DNA of 64,000 nt, from NCBI RefSeq assembly GCF_023370075.1, contig NZ_CP097149.1, positions 1,136,001 to 1,200,000 of the forward strand. Direction: 5' to 3'. Numbering within the stretch: position 1 is the stretch's first letter; the number at the start of each line of letters is the position of its first letter. This stretch comes from Deinococcus sp. QL22 (GTDB taxonomy: Bacteria; Deinococcota; Deinococci; Deinococcales; Deinococcaceae). Made by a program: the position numbers and the translations under genes. A model generated the notes under the pieces. The model was not told the DNA's origin. It saw nothing but the letters and a program-made list of their open reading frames with translations, and did not search any database. Below, one piece after another: positions 52,347-61,322 of this stretch.

Positions 52347-52375
52347 TTGACACACCTAACAGATTCTGTTAGTAT
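52347..52375 (+). promoter_or_regulatory. Rightward promoter with operator palindrome 2
   Basis: TTGACA, 17 bases, TAGTAT. The perfect palindrome CTAACAGA-T-TCTGTTAG (52356-52372) fills the spacer, so a bound repressor would block polymerase. Its centre is about 30 bp (three helix turns) from palindrome 1. Confidence 0.7.
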
Positions 52376-52450
52376 TACAGACAGCAGAGAGGGCGCTTCC
52401 CGTCGAAAAGTAGCGCCCCCGCCTGACTCCCCCGCATCGAAGGAATCGCC

Positions 52451-52876
52451 ATGAACGATAGCACCGCACCCCGCGCCATCACCCGCACTTGGGAAGCCCA
52501 CCTGACCTACCGTGAGTGCAGCGTCATCACTGGCACGGCCACCCACACCGTTACGCTGACCCGCACGCCTGCCGGACTCGAAGCCACCGTAGACGGCGAA
52601 GCATCGGAGCTGGCCCGCGCTGTCCGTATCCTGGGGGCCGCTGACGCCCTGACCCTCACCGCTGAAACGCTGGAACTCGCCCCCATCGGCAAGGCCCGCG
52701 CCTCTAAGTTGCACCGCCTCATGGCCCGTTACGGCGTGCCCACCAAAGAGCATTACGCCTTCGCCAGCGCTGCCTTAGACGCCCCGGTATACAGCCTCGC
52801 GCTGCTCTCTGAGCCGGACGCCCGGAACGTGTGGCGCTTCCTGTGCCAGACCCACGCGCCTTCCTTCGCCGCATAA
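52451..52876 (+). CDS. Element protein of unknown function
   Basis: 141 residues, first gene of the rightward operon. The N-terminal half is beta-rich (THTVTLTRTPAGLEATVDGEAS), the rest helical (LHRLMARYGVPTKEHYAFASAAL). Soluble, no known motif. Controlled by the repressed promoter at 52347, so it would be made when the element is derepressed. Confidence 0.6.
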   Translation: MNDSTAPRAITRTWEAHLTYRECSVITGTATHTVTLTRTPAGLEATVDGEASELARAVRILGAADALTLTAETLELAPIGKARASKLHRLMARYGVPTKEHYAFASAALDAPVYSLALLSEPDARNVWRFLCQTHAPSFAA

Positions 52877-52931
52877 GACCCACTGGGGGCCACACCCGGC
52901 CCCCTTGCCCGGCTCGAAGAGAGGCCCGCCC

Positions 52932-53087
52932 ATGCGTTTCCTTGTCCCCGCGTACTTTGTCTGCCTGCACTTCACTGGAACGGACAGCCCCCACGCGCTG
53001 ACTTTCGCCGTCTGTGGCGTCTTATGTGGATGCTTTGCCCTTGCCCGCGCCCTGTATCTCTTGACCCACCGTGAGGCCCGCCCATGA
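52932..53087 (+). CDS. Small membrane protein of the element
   Basis: 51 residues from MRFLVPAYFVCLHF. One or two hydrophobic segments (ALTFAVCGVLCGCFALARALYLL) and several Cys. The stop overlaps the next start by four bases. Unknown function. Confidence 0.5.
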   Translation: MRFLVPAYFVCLHFTGTDSPHALTFAVCGVLCGCFALARALYLLTHREARP

Positions 53088-53269
53088 ACCGCACCCCTGC
53101 CCAGATCACAGAAGACACCCGCGCCGCTGACCTGTACGCAGCCGAGCGCCGCGAAGCCCTCCGAAACATCGCCCGGCGAAAGGAAGAACTCACCGCAGAA
53201 CTGCACACGCTCGAAGCCCTCGAAGCGGGCCACCGCGCCGCCCTGGAAGCAGGGGGGGCCAGCGCATGA
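53084..53269 (+). CDS. Small coiled-coil protein of the element
   Basis: 61 residues, almost entirely one charged helix with heptad-like leucines (EELTAELHTLEALEAGH). ATGA-type overlaps on both sides. Unknown function. Confidence 0.55.
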   Translation: MNRTPAQITEDTRAADLYAAERREALRNIARRKEELTAELHTLEALEAGHRAALEAGGASA

Positions 53270-53940
53270 CTTCGCCCCGTCCCCTGCCCGCCCCGTGGGA
53301 ACTCTGCGAAATGTGCGGCGAAGTGGCAGGCTTGCCGATCCCCGGACGTGCTGCCCACCTGCCCCCCATGCATCACTGCGCCAAATGCGCCGCCCGCGAA
53401 GCCCTCTGGAATACTGCTGAAACGCACCTCAAAGACCTGACCGCCCCCATGATTGGCGCGTGGGCTTCGCAGTGGACAGCGGCAGGCTTGCCCCTCGACG
53501 AGCTGGAAGAGATTACAAGCCACTTGTCCGGCGCATGGATGTATCTGGAAGCCGGGCAGGAGTACCGCACCCGCGCCCTTCAAGTCTTGCGCGATCAATA
53601 CGCCGCGCCTACCTTCGAGGAAGTGGCCCCGCCCCCTGTCTCCCATGTGAATCTGAGCGCGGCAGACCTGCCTACCCTGACCTCTTTTCATGCGGCCACG
53701 GCAGACTGTGGCCCCTATTTTCTGGACAGTGCAGGCAAGGCCCGCACCATTCCGGCGGGGCTGGACACAGTGACCGTCAGCCTGCCCAGTGGGGGCGCAC
53801 TGTTTCTCTTCACCGGGCATCAGGGACAGACTGACTTTCACGCCCTGTCCTACCTGCCGTGCGGCTTCCACATCCCGGCCCATCTTGTGCCCCACATGCA
53901 CGCGGTTCTGAGTGGCGTAACGGCACCGGGCGCGGCATGA
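53266..53940 (+). CDS. Element protein with an N-terminal zinc-ribbon-like motif
   Basis: 224 residues. Cys pairs LCEMCGE and HCAKCAA, 25 residues apart, suggest a zinc site at the N-terminus; a helical middle (HLKDLTAPMIGAWASQW) and a beta-rich C-terminal part follow. No family recognised. Overlaps its neighbours by four bases. Confidence 0.58.
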   Translation: MTSPRPLPAPWELCEMCGEVAGLPIPGRAAHLPPMHHCAKCAAREALWNTAETHLKDLTAPMIGAWASQWTAAGLPLDELEEITSHLSGAWMYLEAGQEYRTRALQVLRDQYAAPTFEEVAPPPVSHVNLSAADLPTLTSFHAATADCGPYFLDSAGKARTIPAGLDTVTVSLPSGGALFLFTGHQGQTDFHALSYLPCGFHIPAHLVPHMHAVLSGVTAPGAA

Positions 53941-54068
53941 AGGCCCGCACCTTCCGACAGGGCACGCCGGAGCGCTCACCCCACAGGCCCGCCCCTGACC
54001 GCTTGCCACCTGTACGCCCCCACCGGGCGAAGTTGCCCAGCCTGAAAGCGCAACGACCTAGAAAGTAA
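53937..54068 (+). CDS. Very small basic protein of the element
   Basis: 43 residues (MKARTFRQGTPERSPHRP at the start), strongly basic and Pro-rich; start overlaps the preceding stop (ATGA). Could bind nucleic acid. Coding status rests on the coupled start. Confidence 0.4.
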   Translation: MKARTFRQGTPERSPHRPAPDRLPPVRPHRAKLPSLKAQRPRK

Positions 54069-55398
54069 GCCCTACAGCATGAAGCCCGGCCCCGCTGTTC
54101 AGTTGCGCCGGGCTTCACGCTCGTGTCTGACCCGCACTGTTTGGAAAACTAACAGTGCTGAGGTAAGTCTGACTTACGCCATAGCGCCAGAAATAAGCCC
54201 GCTGGTACACACTTCCGTTTCAAACGAGAGTGCCCTGACTTGTACTCAGATTTGAGTAGAACCACGGCGCTGCACTGGCCTACGTCTTCCCTGTGCCTGG
54301 GTTGTGCAGTAAAGGGTTTGACTGCCGCCGCTCACCCCCTCCCCGTACTCTTCCCATCTGTTGCCCTATGGCAGCGCCAACAGCAGCGTGACTCTTTGTC
54401 ACAGTGGCCCCACCGTTGGTATTCCCAACGCCGCCATATGGTGACGGTTGCCCTGCCCAGCCCGGCTCAACTATCAACTTATCTCTACATGCCCGGCGTG
54501 AGTATGACTAACGCTTAGCGGGTCTTCCCCAGTCCGGCGTGACTATTGGTCACGCTTAGCTACCCTTCCCCAGTCCGGCGGGCAAGGCTTCGAGGGTGCT
54601 ACAACCTCAGACACCAGGGCGAAGAGCGCGGCCTATGCCTTCGCTGGGGCCACGCTCTGAGGTGTTAGGGGCTGTTAGGGTCTATGGCCCACCCACACGG
54701 CTTTTCTTCGCCGCTGTGAGGCTGGCCCCTGCGCTCAACCGTGGGAAACCCTATGCCGCCCCCCAATCCGTGGGAAACCCCCTAAAAGGGAAACCCTGTG
54801 GACATCCTTTCTCACCGGATACCCAAGACAGGCGAAGGCCACAGGAAACCACCCACACGGCCTTCCTTCGCCGCTCTCAAACTGGCTCGGCTCGCTCAGA
54901 CTGGCACACCCTATGCGTACCCTCTTTTGCTGGCATACCCCCTAAACGGGAAAACAACCGGGAAAGCCCACCCACACGGCTTCGAGCGGGCAGGGTAGGC
55001 GCTAGTCCATGCTGAGAACCAGCAACCTGCCCAGCACTTAACCTTGCACCCCATGAATGCAAGGCAGAAAAGCCGCGCCCACACGATCAAAACAGGGCAT
55101 AGTGGGCGCTTATTCACCCTAATTAAACCTCAGATCATCCCCGTGTGCGGTTTGCCTTCGCCGGACAAAATGGACACAGGCGAAAAGAAAAAAACCGCAC
55201 CCACACAGCATCTAATGGGTACAGTGGGCGCTAGTTCAACTTAAAAAAACTATAGTTTTAAGCAAGCGGGCCGGGCAGAGGAACGGGAAAACGCCCACCT
55301 ACAGGGCTTCGAGCGCGTGTGAGAGCGCATGACTGCGTAACAGATCGTTACTCACCCGGCGCACGGCTTTTAAGGTCACACCGGGGAAAACCGGGAAA
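54069..55398. other. 1.3-kb non-coding region with hairpin repeats
   Basis: No credible gene. CCCACACG/A-type boxes recur at 54692, 54852, 54971, 55078 and 55200 and less perfectly at 55293. The unit at 55075-55109 folds as GCGCCCAC...GTGGGCGC with a 19-base loop, and its neighbours at 54967 and 55197 keep a similar form (the end reads GGGCGCTAGT or close). Direct repeats TTCCCCAGTCCGGCG lie at 54526 and 54568. It may be a replication origin or encode structured RNA. Confidence 0.5.
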
Positions 55399-55779
55399 TC
55401 AGCGCCCCTCTTTCCAGGCGTAAAGGTCTGCCATCTCGAAAGACTGCACCGCTTTTCCGTCTACTTCGAGGGCCAGCAACTCGCCCACGTCCACCCGCTG
55501 CCCGGTCAGGGTGTGCAGAATGCCCGCAATGGTTGCCAGCGTGTACAGGTCTATGCGTGAGGTGTCCCCACGGGCCAGCCTGTACACCGTGCCGGGGTCA
55601 ACTGTGCCCTGTGCATAGCCGCTCATGGCGACCTGATACACGCTGAGGCCCCGCGCTTCGCACGCTTCCCGCACCGTTACACGGGCCGCGTAAGGCGTGG
55701 GGCCGGGCGTCTGGTAGCCCAGATGGGAGGCCCGACCTGTGAAGACCCCCAGCGCTGCCCCGTCCTTCGCCGTTTTCAT
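55399..55779 (-). CDS. Helix-turn-helix protein of the element
   Basis: 126 residues from MKTAKDGAALGVFTG after GAGAGGAACC. VREACEARGLSVYQVAMSGYAQGTVDPGTVYRLARGD resembles an XRE-type helix-turn-helix (landmarks GLSVYQVA and VYRLARG). DLYTLATIAGILHTLTG continues the five-helix fold. Probably a regulator; last gene on the left of the replication strand and perhaps separately transcribed. Confidence 0.65.
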   Translation of the reverse strand: MKTAKDGAALGVFTGRASHLGYQTPGPTPYAARVTVREACEARGLSVYQVAMSGYAQGTVDPGTVYRLARGDTSRIDLYTLATIAGILHTLTGQRVDVGELLALEVDGKAVQSFEMADLYAWKEGR

Positions 55780-55903
55780 AGGTTCCTCTCGTCGAGCATT
55801 ACACGGGCAAGGCAGCCCAGCGTGACCCACCCCACCCGGACGGGCAAGGGGGCCGCGCCTTTAGGCCGGGTGAGGGTAAGCGCCCGCGTGTATGCAGCGG
55901 CGT

Positions 55904-56134
55904 TCATGTCCACTGCCCCCCACTTCGGCGGCGAAGAAAGGCGCGGGCTTCTACTTCACCTGCTGGGGTCAACTCGCCCGCCTTCAGGAAGCCCAGCCCT
56001 GCCGCCGTCACGAGGGCCACCCCCTGCCGGGCCGGGGTGTGCTGCAAGATCAGAGCACGCAGCGCCCGGCGTTCCGGCCCGGCTGGAAGTGTGCGGGCAT
56101 AGGCAGACAGCACCGCCCATTGAACGCCTGTCAT
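55904..56134 (-). CDS. Small element protein
   Basis: 76 residues, helical, Ala/Arg-rich (WAVLSAYARTLPAGPERRALRALI). A winged-helix form is possible (LGFLKAGELTPAGEVEARAFL). Its ATG overlaps the preceding stop (ATGA). Last gene of the replication operon. Confidence 0.5.
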   Translation of the reverse strand: MTGVQWAVLSAYARTLPAGPERRALRALILQHTPARQGVALVTAAGLGFLKAGELTPAGEVEARAFLRRRSGGQWT

Positions 56135-56712
56135 GGGGCCACCTGTGCGGCAGTGGGCAGACGTGACCCGCCCCGCTTGCCCCCGGTCTTCGAGCGGTAG
56201 GCCGTGCCGTCATAAGCCGCGCATCTGTGGCCCATGTGAATGACTACGGGGGCGGAAGGGTTGCCGTCCGGCCAGCCGTGCGCCCGCCTGCCTGCCATGC
56301 ATTCCCCCATCAGTGGCCCCCAGTCCGGCGCGTCTCCCCAGCGGGTACAGCTTCCACAGTGGCCCGGCTGCCCCCCCAGCGTTGCCCAGTCAGGCCGGGC
56401 ATCTTCCTTCGCCGCGTCCTGGCGTGTGGGGTGAATGACACTCACCTCATCTGCCGAAACGGGAACAGGGGGCGCAGCCGCTAAGTCCCCTGGGGTGTGA
56501 CTTTCGCTCACACCCTTAGGGGGCCGCGCTTCCTGCGAAGGCATGACCATGTTAACCGTGTGGGTAAGATGGTTGCTTGCCGTGTGCCCGGCACTTTGCC
56601 CACCGCTTAAGGCCTCGAGTAAGGCAGGCTCGGCAGTATCTGGGGCGGGGGTAGATTTAGCCTGGGCGCGGGCAGCCCTAAGCAGGGCGAAAGCCGGCGA
56701 AGTAAAGCTCAT
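56131..56712 (-). CDS. Element protein with C-terminal Cys-rich motif
   Basis: 193 residues. The first 110 are Pro/Ala/Thr-rich and probably unstructured. The C-terminal part (about 115-175) has CGSCTRWGDAP, GECMAGR and GHRCAAYDG, with spacing that could bind zinc or form an iron-sulfur site. Coupled to the primase gene before it (ATGA). Unknown role in replication. Confidence 0.55.
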   Translation of the reverse strand: MSFTSPAFALLRAARAQAKSTPAPDTAEPALLEALSGGQSAGHTASNHLTHTVNMVMPSQEARPPKGVSESHTPGDLAAAPPVPVSADEVSVIHPTRQDAAKEDARPDWATLGGQPGHCGSCTRWGDAPDWGPLMGECMAGRRAHGWPDGNPSAPVVIHMGHRCAAYDGTAYRSKTGGKRGGSRLPTAAQVAP

Positions 56713-59384
56713 GCCTCACCACCTTCTGAGCCGTCGAGCGCTGTGAGCGCGTCAGGGTGAAGCCTCAGAGTCTTGATAGGCCGCCCACCGCCCTTGCCCG
56801 CTGGGGGCGTGCTGACCTCTACCCGCACCGCCCCGCATTCCTCAAGCACCCTCAGGGCTGCCTCAAGCCTGGGGCCGGTCATGGCCTCGCGTGCCTCGCT
56901 GAGTGCCCGCCTCACCTCTGCCACTTTCTGACCATCGCACACGCGCCCCCGTTCGACAAAACGCAGCACGGCGCGGGCGTCGAGCACGTCCATACGCCGC
57001 CCCTCGCGCCACAGTTTGCGGGCATGTGTGGTCAGGTAATCGCACCACAGCCAAGCGAGCGAAGCAGATTCCTGCCCTACCTTGCTGGGGTAAGAGTGCT
57101 CCCCACCCAGCGCTGCCACATCGAGGGCGTGAAAAATCAGGGCGAGCCGTGCAAACGTTCCCGGCAGTTTGCCCAGATGTGCCCGGTACGCCTCGCCCTT
57201 GCCCATGTCCCGCACCTGGGCGGCGTGCTCCACTTCCCAGGCGTCATACACAGCCTGAGCCGCTGAGGTGTAGGTCAGTGGGGCCGCCCCACCGCTGGGG
57301 TAGGTGCTGCCCAGACTTTCAGGGGTGAACGTGGTCAGCGCGTCGAGCACCGCCGCCGCCCCCTCACGCGCTGCCCCGCTAATCGGCTCGCGCTGGGCCG
57401 CTTGGTCAAACGCGGGAAAGGCGTCAGGCCAGATGAACACCTGAAAGCGCTGTAATAGGCCGTCCCCCGCCCCGCGCTGGGCGTCGAGCAGGTCAGCGAG
57501 CGGCCCCGGTTGAATGCCGCCCAGCACCCCCGCACAGATCAGGGGAATATGCACGGTGCCGCGTGCGAGCCGGTCAAACGTATAGGAGCCGGTGCCGTTT
57601 GCCGCCTCAAGATAAAAGGCCCGTTCCTGCTCGCGGCCCGCCTTATCGAATCCGGCCAGCCAGCCCGTCAGCTCATCCCGTACCACTGTGACGCCCTGAG
57701 GGTTGTCTCTCAGAATCTCGCCCAGCTTCTCTACCGTTGGGTCATTAACCACATGCCGCACGGGTTTGAGGGCCTGCTCAGCCTCGCGTAGCGCCTCGCG
57801 TGCCCCGGTCAGTTCCTCATCACTGGGCATCTCCGGGGCACGCGCCCCGCCCTTCAAGGCCCGTTTAAGCTGCCCCTCAAGGGCCTCAAGTACCGCCGCC
57901 GCTTTACCCTGTTCCGTTTCCAGGGCTGAGCGCTGGGCGTCGAGCTGTTCAAATGCGAGGCGCTGGGCACGGTTCAGCGGGGCCGCGCCCAGGTTGACCG
58001 CGTGTGTTTTCTTGACGCTGGGCGGGCCGCACACCGCGCCCCAGAGGTTAGCGGGCAGCGCTGGGGTGTTGGGGGCGTTCCTGAGCTTGACCCCCGCCGC
58101 GAGCATCCCGCCCGCCCCGATCAAGACGGGGGCCGCGATCATTTCCAGGGGCAACCCCGCCGCCCGCGCCTCTGCCTGTATCCACTCGCTGAGGGGCTGG
58201 GGCAGCAGCTCAGCGGGCAGCGGGGGCACCGGCTCAGTCAGTGTGGGCAGGGGGCGCACGTCACCCCAGACCACCGGAGGAAGGCTCAAGGCGGGGGCCG
58301 CCCCAGCCCCCCCAGCGCTGCCCCGTGTTTCAGGCAGCCCCAGCACGCGGGCTGCTTTCTTCACCAGCTCGCGCCGCTGTTCCGGGGTTGCCGTGTATAC
58401 GTTCACATCCTCAGCGAGTAGCGCCCACACTCCGAAAGCGTCACGGGGTAGGCCGTCCCCCAGCGGGTCAACCGCGTGCCAGCTCATCACCACCTCTGCC
58501 CCTCTAGGCGTGCGCTCAGGGCGTAACCTCACGCCCGCCTGCCCACTTGAGGAATGGGGGTAAACCCAGGGGCCACGCTCGCCCCCCCGGTAGCCCTGCT
58601 CGCCCAATACCTCAGCGAGCGTTTTAGCCGCGTTGAATGCGTCAATGACTGACCCGCCCTCACCCTCACCGCCCCGCGAGGTAGCCCCGCCCAGGCGGGC
58701 AAGGTCACGCGGGGCTGGGGCGGGCGACTCAGCAGCGGCCCAGGGGCACGCGGCACGCATGACCGGCACGAGTACCCCCCAGCGCTGCCAGAGGCTCAAC
58801 AGTTCAGCGGGCAGTTCCGGTAGGTCTTCGACGCGCTCAGGCACTGCCGCCGCCCAGGTGTACGGCTGCCCGGTACCGGGGTGAATGCTGGGGGGAAGCA
58901 CGTCCTGAACGGGGCCACCGCGCAACTCAAACACAGTCACGGGGGCGGGCCGCCCGCCGGGGCCTTTCTTACCGTTAGGGTCGGGCCAGCTCAGCGCCTC
59001 ATTCTTCAGGCTTAGCCCGTCAGGGACGCGCCAGAGGGTTTTATCTGGGCGCTTGCCGTTGATCCGGTAGGGGTTCGACGCGATCAGGGCCGCGAGATCA
59101 ACCCCCACCGCCGCGAGTGCGAGGCGTGCGCCCTCATGGTCAAGGTCAAGCGTGGCGGTCTGACTTTGAGAATGCAATAAGCCCACACCCGCCCCAGGGT
59201 GTGCCCTCAGATATTCACGGGCCGCGCTTGGGGTGGTAATCCACTGGGCAGGGTCGGTGTTCCAGCCCGGCACGCGGGGGCCTTTCGTACCGTGAGGCAC
59301 CGGCACCAGCACAAATCCCCCCGTCGCGAGTGCTTCTACTTGGGCGATACGGGCAGCGGTGCGGTCAGCAATCACAGCGGTCAT
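56709..59384 (-). CDS. Primase-polymerase/DUF3987-like replication protein
   Basis: 891 residues. The N-terminal bifunctional primase-polymerase domain (about 20-200) has GTKGPRVPGW, GVGLLHSQSQTATLDLDHEG (landmark LDLDHEG with the metal Asp pair) and LRGGPVQDVLPPSIHP. From about residue 390 a helicase-like DUF3987 domain follows, with a P-loop of form GPPSVKKTH, a coiled-coil insertion (495-570) and a Walker B-like VTVVRDELTGWL. It would start and drive DNA replication of the element. Codons and GC are like the chromosome. Confidence 0.78.
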   Translation of the reverse strand: MTAVIADRTAARIAQVEALATGGFVLVPVPHGTKGPRVPGWNTDPAQWITTPSAAREYLRAHPGAGVGLLHSQSQTATLDLDHEGARLALAAVGVDLAALIASNPYRINGKRPDKTLWRVPDGLSLKNEALSWPDPNGKKGPGGRPAPVTVFELRGGPVQDVLPPSIHPGTGQPYTWAAAVPERVEDLPELPAELLSLWQRWGVLVPVMRAACPWAAAESPAPAPRDLARLGGATSRGGEGEGGSVIDAFNAAKTLAEVLGEQGYRGGERGPWVYPHSSSGQAGVRLRPERTPRGAEVVMSWHAVDPLGDGLPRDAFGVWALLAEDVNVYTATPEQRRELVKKAARVLGLPETRGSAGGAGAAPALSLPPVVWGDVRPLPTLTEPVPPLPAELLPQPLSEWIQAEARAAGLPLEMIAAPVLIGAGGMLAAGVKLRNAPNTPALPANLWGAVCGPPSVKKTHAVNLGAAPLNRAQRLAFEQLDAQRSALETEQGKAAAVLEALEGQLKRALKGGARAPEMPSDEELTGAREALREAEQALKPVRHVVNDPTVEKLGEILRDNPQGVTVVRDELTGWLAGFDKAGREQERAFYLEAANGTGSYTFDRLARGTVHIPLICAGVLGGIQPGPLADLLDAQRGAGDGLLQRFQVFIWPDAFPAFDQAAQREPISGAAREGAAAVLDALTTFTPESLGSTYPSGGAAPLTYTSAAQAVYDAWEVEHAAQVRDMGKGEAYRAHLGKLPGTFARLALIFHALDVAALGGEHSYPSKVGQESASLAWLWCDYLTTHARKLWREGRRMDVLDARAVLRFVERGRVCDGQKVAEVRRALSEAREAMTGPRLEAALRVLEECGAVRVEVSTPPAGKGGGRPIKTLRLHPDALTALDGSEGGEA

Positions 59385-59821
59385 GCCTGACCCCCAGCAC
59401 GGCCCGCCCTCTGCTCGCTCAGGGTGTGATGCTGAGGCGAGGGCGTGAGTAGAAGAAGGGAAGAAGCTACCCCCCCATAACCCCCCGCTCTACTCTCTAC
59501 TCCCAGCACGGGCAGGGTGAGGGGTTTTGGTGCGCTGGGCGCGAGGTTTTCGACTCCCACCCCAGCGCTGCCAGAGGGAGTAGCGGAGTAGGGCAGGAGT
59601 ATCAGGGGGTTATGGGGGTAGAAAGGTTTTTCAAAACTCCTACTCTTTTTTGCCGTGCTGGACGGTGTTTGTGAGTAGCCCAGAGGTTCTAGGGGTTTTA
59701 GCGGCGTTTTGAGAGTGGGTGAAAATGCACCGGCGTTCTTGATCGCCTTCGCTGGTAGGATATGGACAGGCCCGCCCGCCTGCTCATTCCGCCCCGTGCC
59801 TGTATCACGGGGCGGCGTCAT
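59381..59821 (-). CDS. Element protein of unknown function, low complexity
   Basis: 146 residues rich in Ser, Pro, Leu and Thr; overlaps both neighbours by ATGA. It is read through DNA containing the inverted repeat boxes at 59620-59735, so part of the protein sequence may be dictated by that repeat. May not be functional as a protein. Confidence 0.35.
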   Translation of the reverse strand: MTPPRDTGTGRNEQAGGPVHILPAKAIKNAGAFSPTLKTPLKPLEPLGYSQTPSSTAKKSRSFEKPFYPHNPLILLPYSATPSGSAGVGVENLAPSAPKPLTLPVLGVESRAGGYGGVASSLLLLTPSPQHHTLSEQRAGRAGGQA

Positions 59822-60108
59822 TTAGCCCCCGCCGCCGTCGAGCGCACCGCTCGCCATGCGTCGAGCTGGGGGCGGTAAATGCGATAAATGGGGCGGGACG
59901 GGGTGCCGTAGTTCTCAGCAATCAGGCGGCCCGCCCGGATTTCTTTTCTTACCAGGTCTTGACCGATGCGGAGCAGGGCCGCCGTTTCGACCACATCCAA
60001 CACGGTCAGGGTGTCGAGTTGCTGGGGGGTGAGGGTGGTACGTTGCCGCCCGTTCGTGGTTCTGGGCGAGCGGGTTAGGGGTTCAGCATGAATGCTGGGG
60101 ATAGTCAT
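59818..60108 (-). CDS. Excisionase-like helix-turn-helix protein
   Basis: 96 residues from MTIPSIHAEPLTRSPR. LDTLTVLDVVETAALLRIGQDLVRKEIRAGRLIAENYG is a MerR/Xis-type winged helix (landmarks VVETAALLRIG and IRAGRLIAE), ending IYRPQLDAWRA. First gene of the replication operon; may act as excisionase or as its regulator. Confidence 0.65.
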   Translation of the reverse strand: MTIPSIHAEPLTRSPRTTNGRQRTTLTPQQLDTLTVLDVVETAALLRIGQDLVRKEIRAGRLIAENYGTPSRPIYRIYRPQLDAWRAVRSTAAGAK

Positions 60109-60260
60109 GTGGTCATGCCCTCGCGGTACACCCCAGCCGCACCCCAAGTCAGGCGGGGGGCTGGGGTAGAGCTAGGCGAGGTCTGAAAGGCGGGGCACCG
60201 CTGGGGGGGCGCCTCAGACTGCCTGCATGGACTCAGCCGGTGAGGGCGAGTGCTGCCAGC

Positions 60261-61121
60261 TCAGGCCAGGAGAGGGGGCGCGAGTGGGGCCGCTGGGGGT
60301 TTCGGTTGAGCGTGAAGGGGCAGGGGTAGGCGGGCGGCTGAGCGCTGGGGGGTGACGCGGCGGGCGATCATGCGCCGCAGAGCGCGTCGAAGTTGACGGG
60401 CAGCCCGTTCATGTTCTGTCTTCTGCCCTTCATCCCTTAAAGCTAGCCATCGAAGCTCTTCACGGGCCGCTGCGAGCACCTGGGCGAGACTTTCAGGGGT
60501 GCCGGTGTATTGAGGGCGGGGCCGTTCCTCAAGATGACTGAACAAACTGAGCCAGCGGCCTACGTTGTCAGCAACGCCACTGAACGAGAATCCAGCCGAG
60601 GATGTAAAGGCCTCAGAGAATGCCCGCCTTATGACACTCTCTGAGGCCAAACCTCTCTCATACCGCCTATGGGGTGTTTTCCAACGTAAGGAGTGCTTGA
60701 CCCGCCCATGAGCGGCACGGCTGAGCGCGTTAAGCTGAGCGGCTCCGTTCATCCCCCCCAGAGCGGCCCCGGTCTGCGATGGTTGAGCGGCTGGGCGTCG
60801 AGCTGCCAGAAACGCCCACAGGCCCAACCGGTACACACCAGCGCCGCCCATGACAGCGCGGCGGTAGTGGTGTGTCTGCCAGGATTCACGCTCAACGCTC
60901 AGCGAGCCGTTAGAGCTGACGGTGCCCGGTCTATCCACGCGAAGAAATTCGACATATGGAGTAGTCATCCAAAAATCAAGGTTTGCGAGTACATCAGAGG
61001 GCAGCGGCTCAATCCGCTCAGGTATCCCCCCTGGCCTCCTCCCCAAGAGTTCCCCCCTCACCGTTACCCGGTACGGCAGAGTGTTCAGCCGTGAGGAGGT
61101 AAGAAGTAGGGGGGCACTCAT
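60261..61121 (-). CDS. Element protein of unknown function near attR
   Basis: 286 residues, basic, with Arg/Ala-rich helical C-terminal half (EHERAARQLRRALRRMIARRV). The N-terminal part has beta-strand character (LPYRVTVRGELLG). No motif recognised. Separated from the replication operon by 150 bases. Confidence 0.5.
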   Translation of the reverse strand: MSAPLLLTSSRLNTLPYRVTVRGELLGRRPGGIPERIEPLPSDVLANLDFWMTTPYVEFLRVDRPGTVSSNGSLSVERESWQTHHYRRAVMGGAGVYRLGLWAFLAARRPAAQPSQTGAALGGMNGAAQLNALSRAAHGRVKHSLRWKTPHRRYERGLASESVIRRAFSEAFTSSAGFSFSGVADNVGRWLSLFSHLEERPRPQYTGTPESLAQVLAAAREELRWLALRDEGQKTEHERAARQLRRALRRMIARRVTPQRSAARLPLPLHAQPKPPAAPLAPPLLA

Positions 61122-61322
61122 ACCCCTATCTTACGCCCTGCTACGGCCCTGAACAGTGCAGCGGGGCGGAGTGTCAAACGGGTGTCAAACGCATGGGGCA
61201 GAATGACCCTGAGCCGCCCGGTCTGGGGCGTAAGAGGAAAATAGGAAAAACGCTCGCCTAGCGCTTAAAAGTAACCTAAGGGGAGTACCCCTCACCCTCC
61301 GCCCGGATGCCCGCGCATTGTG

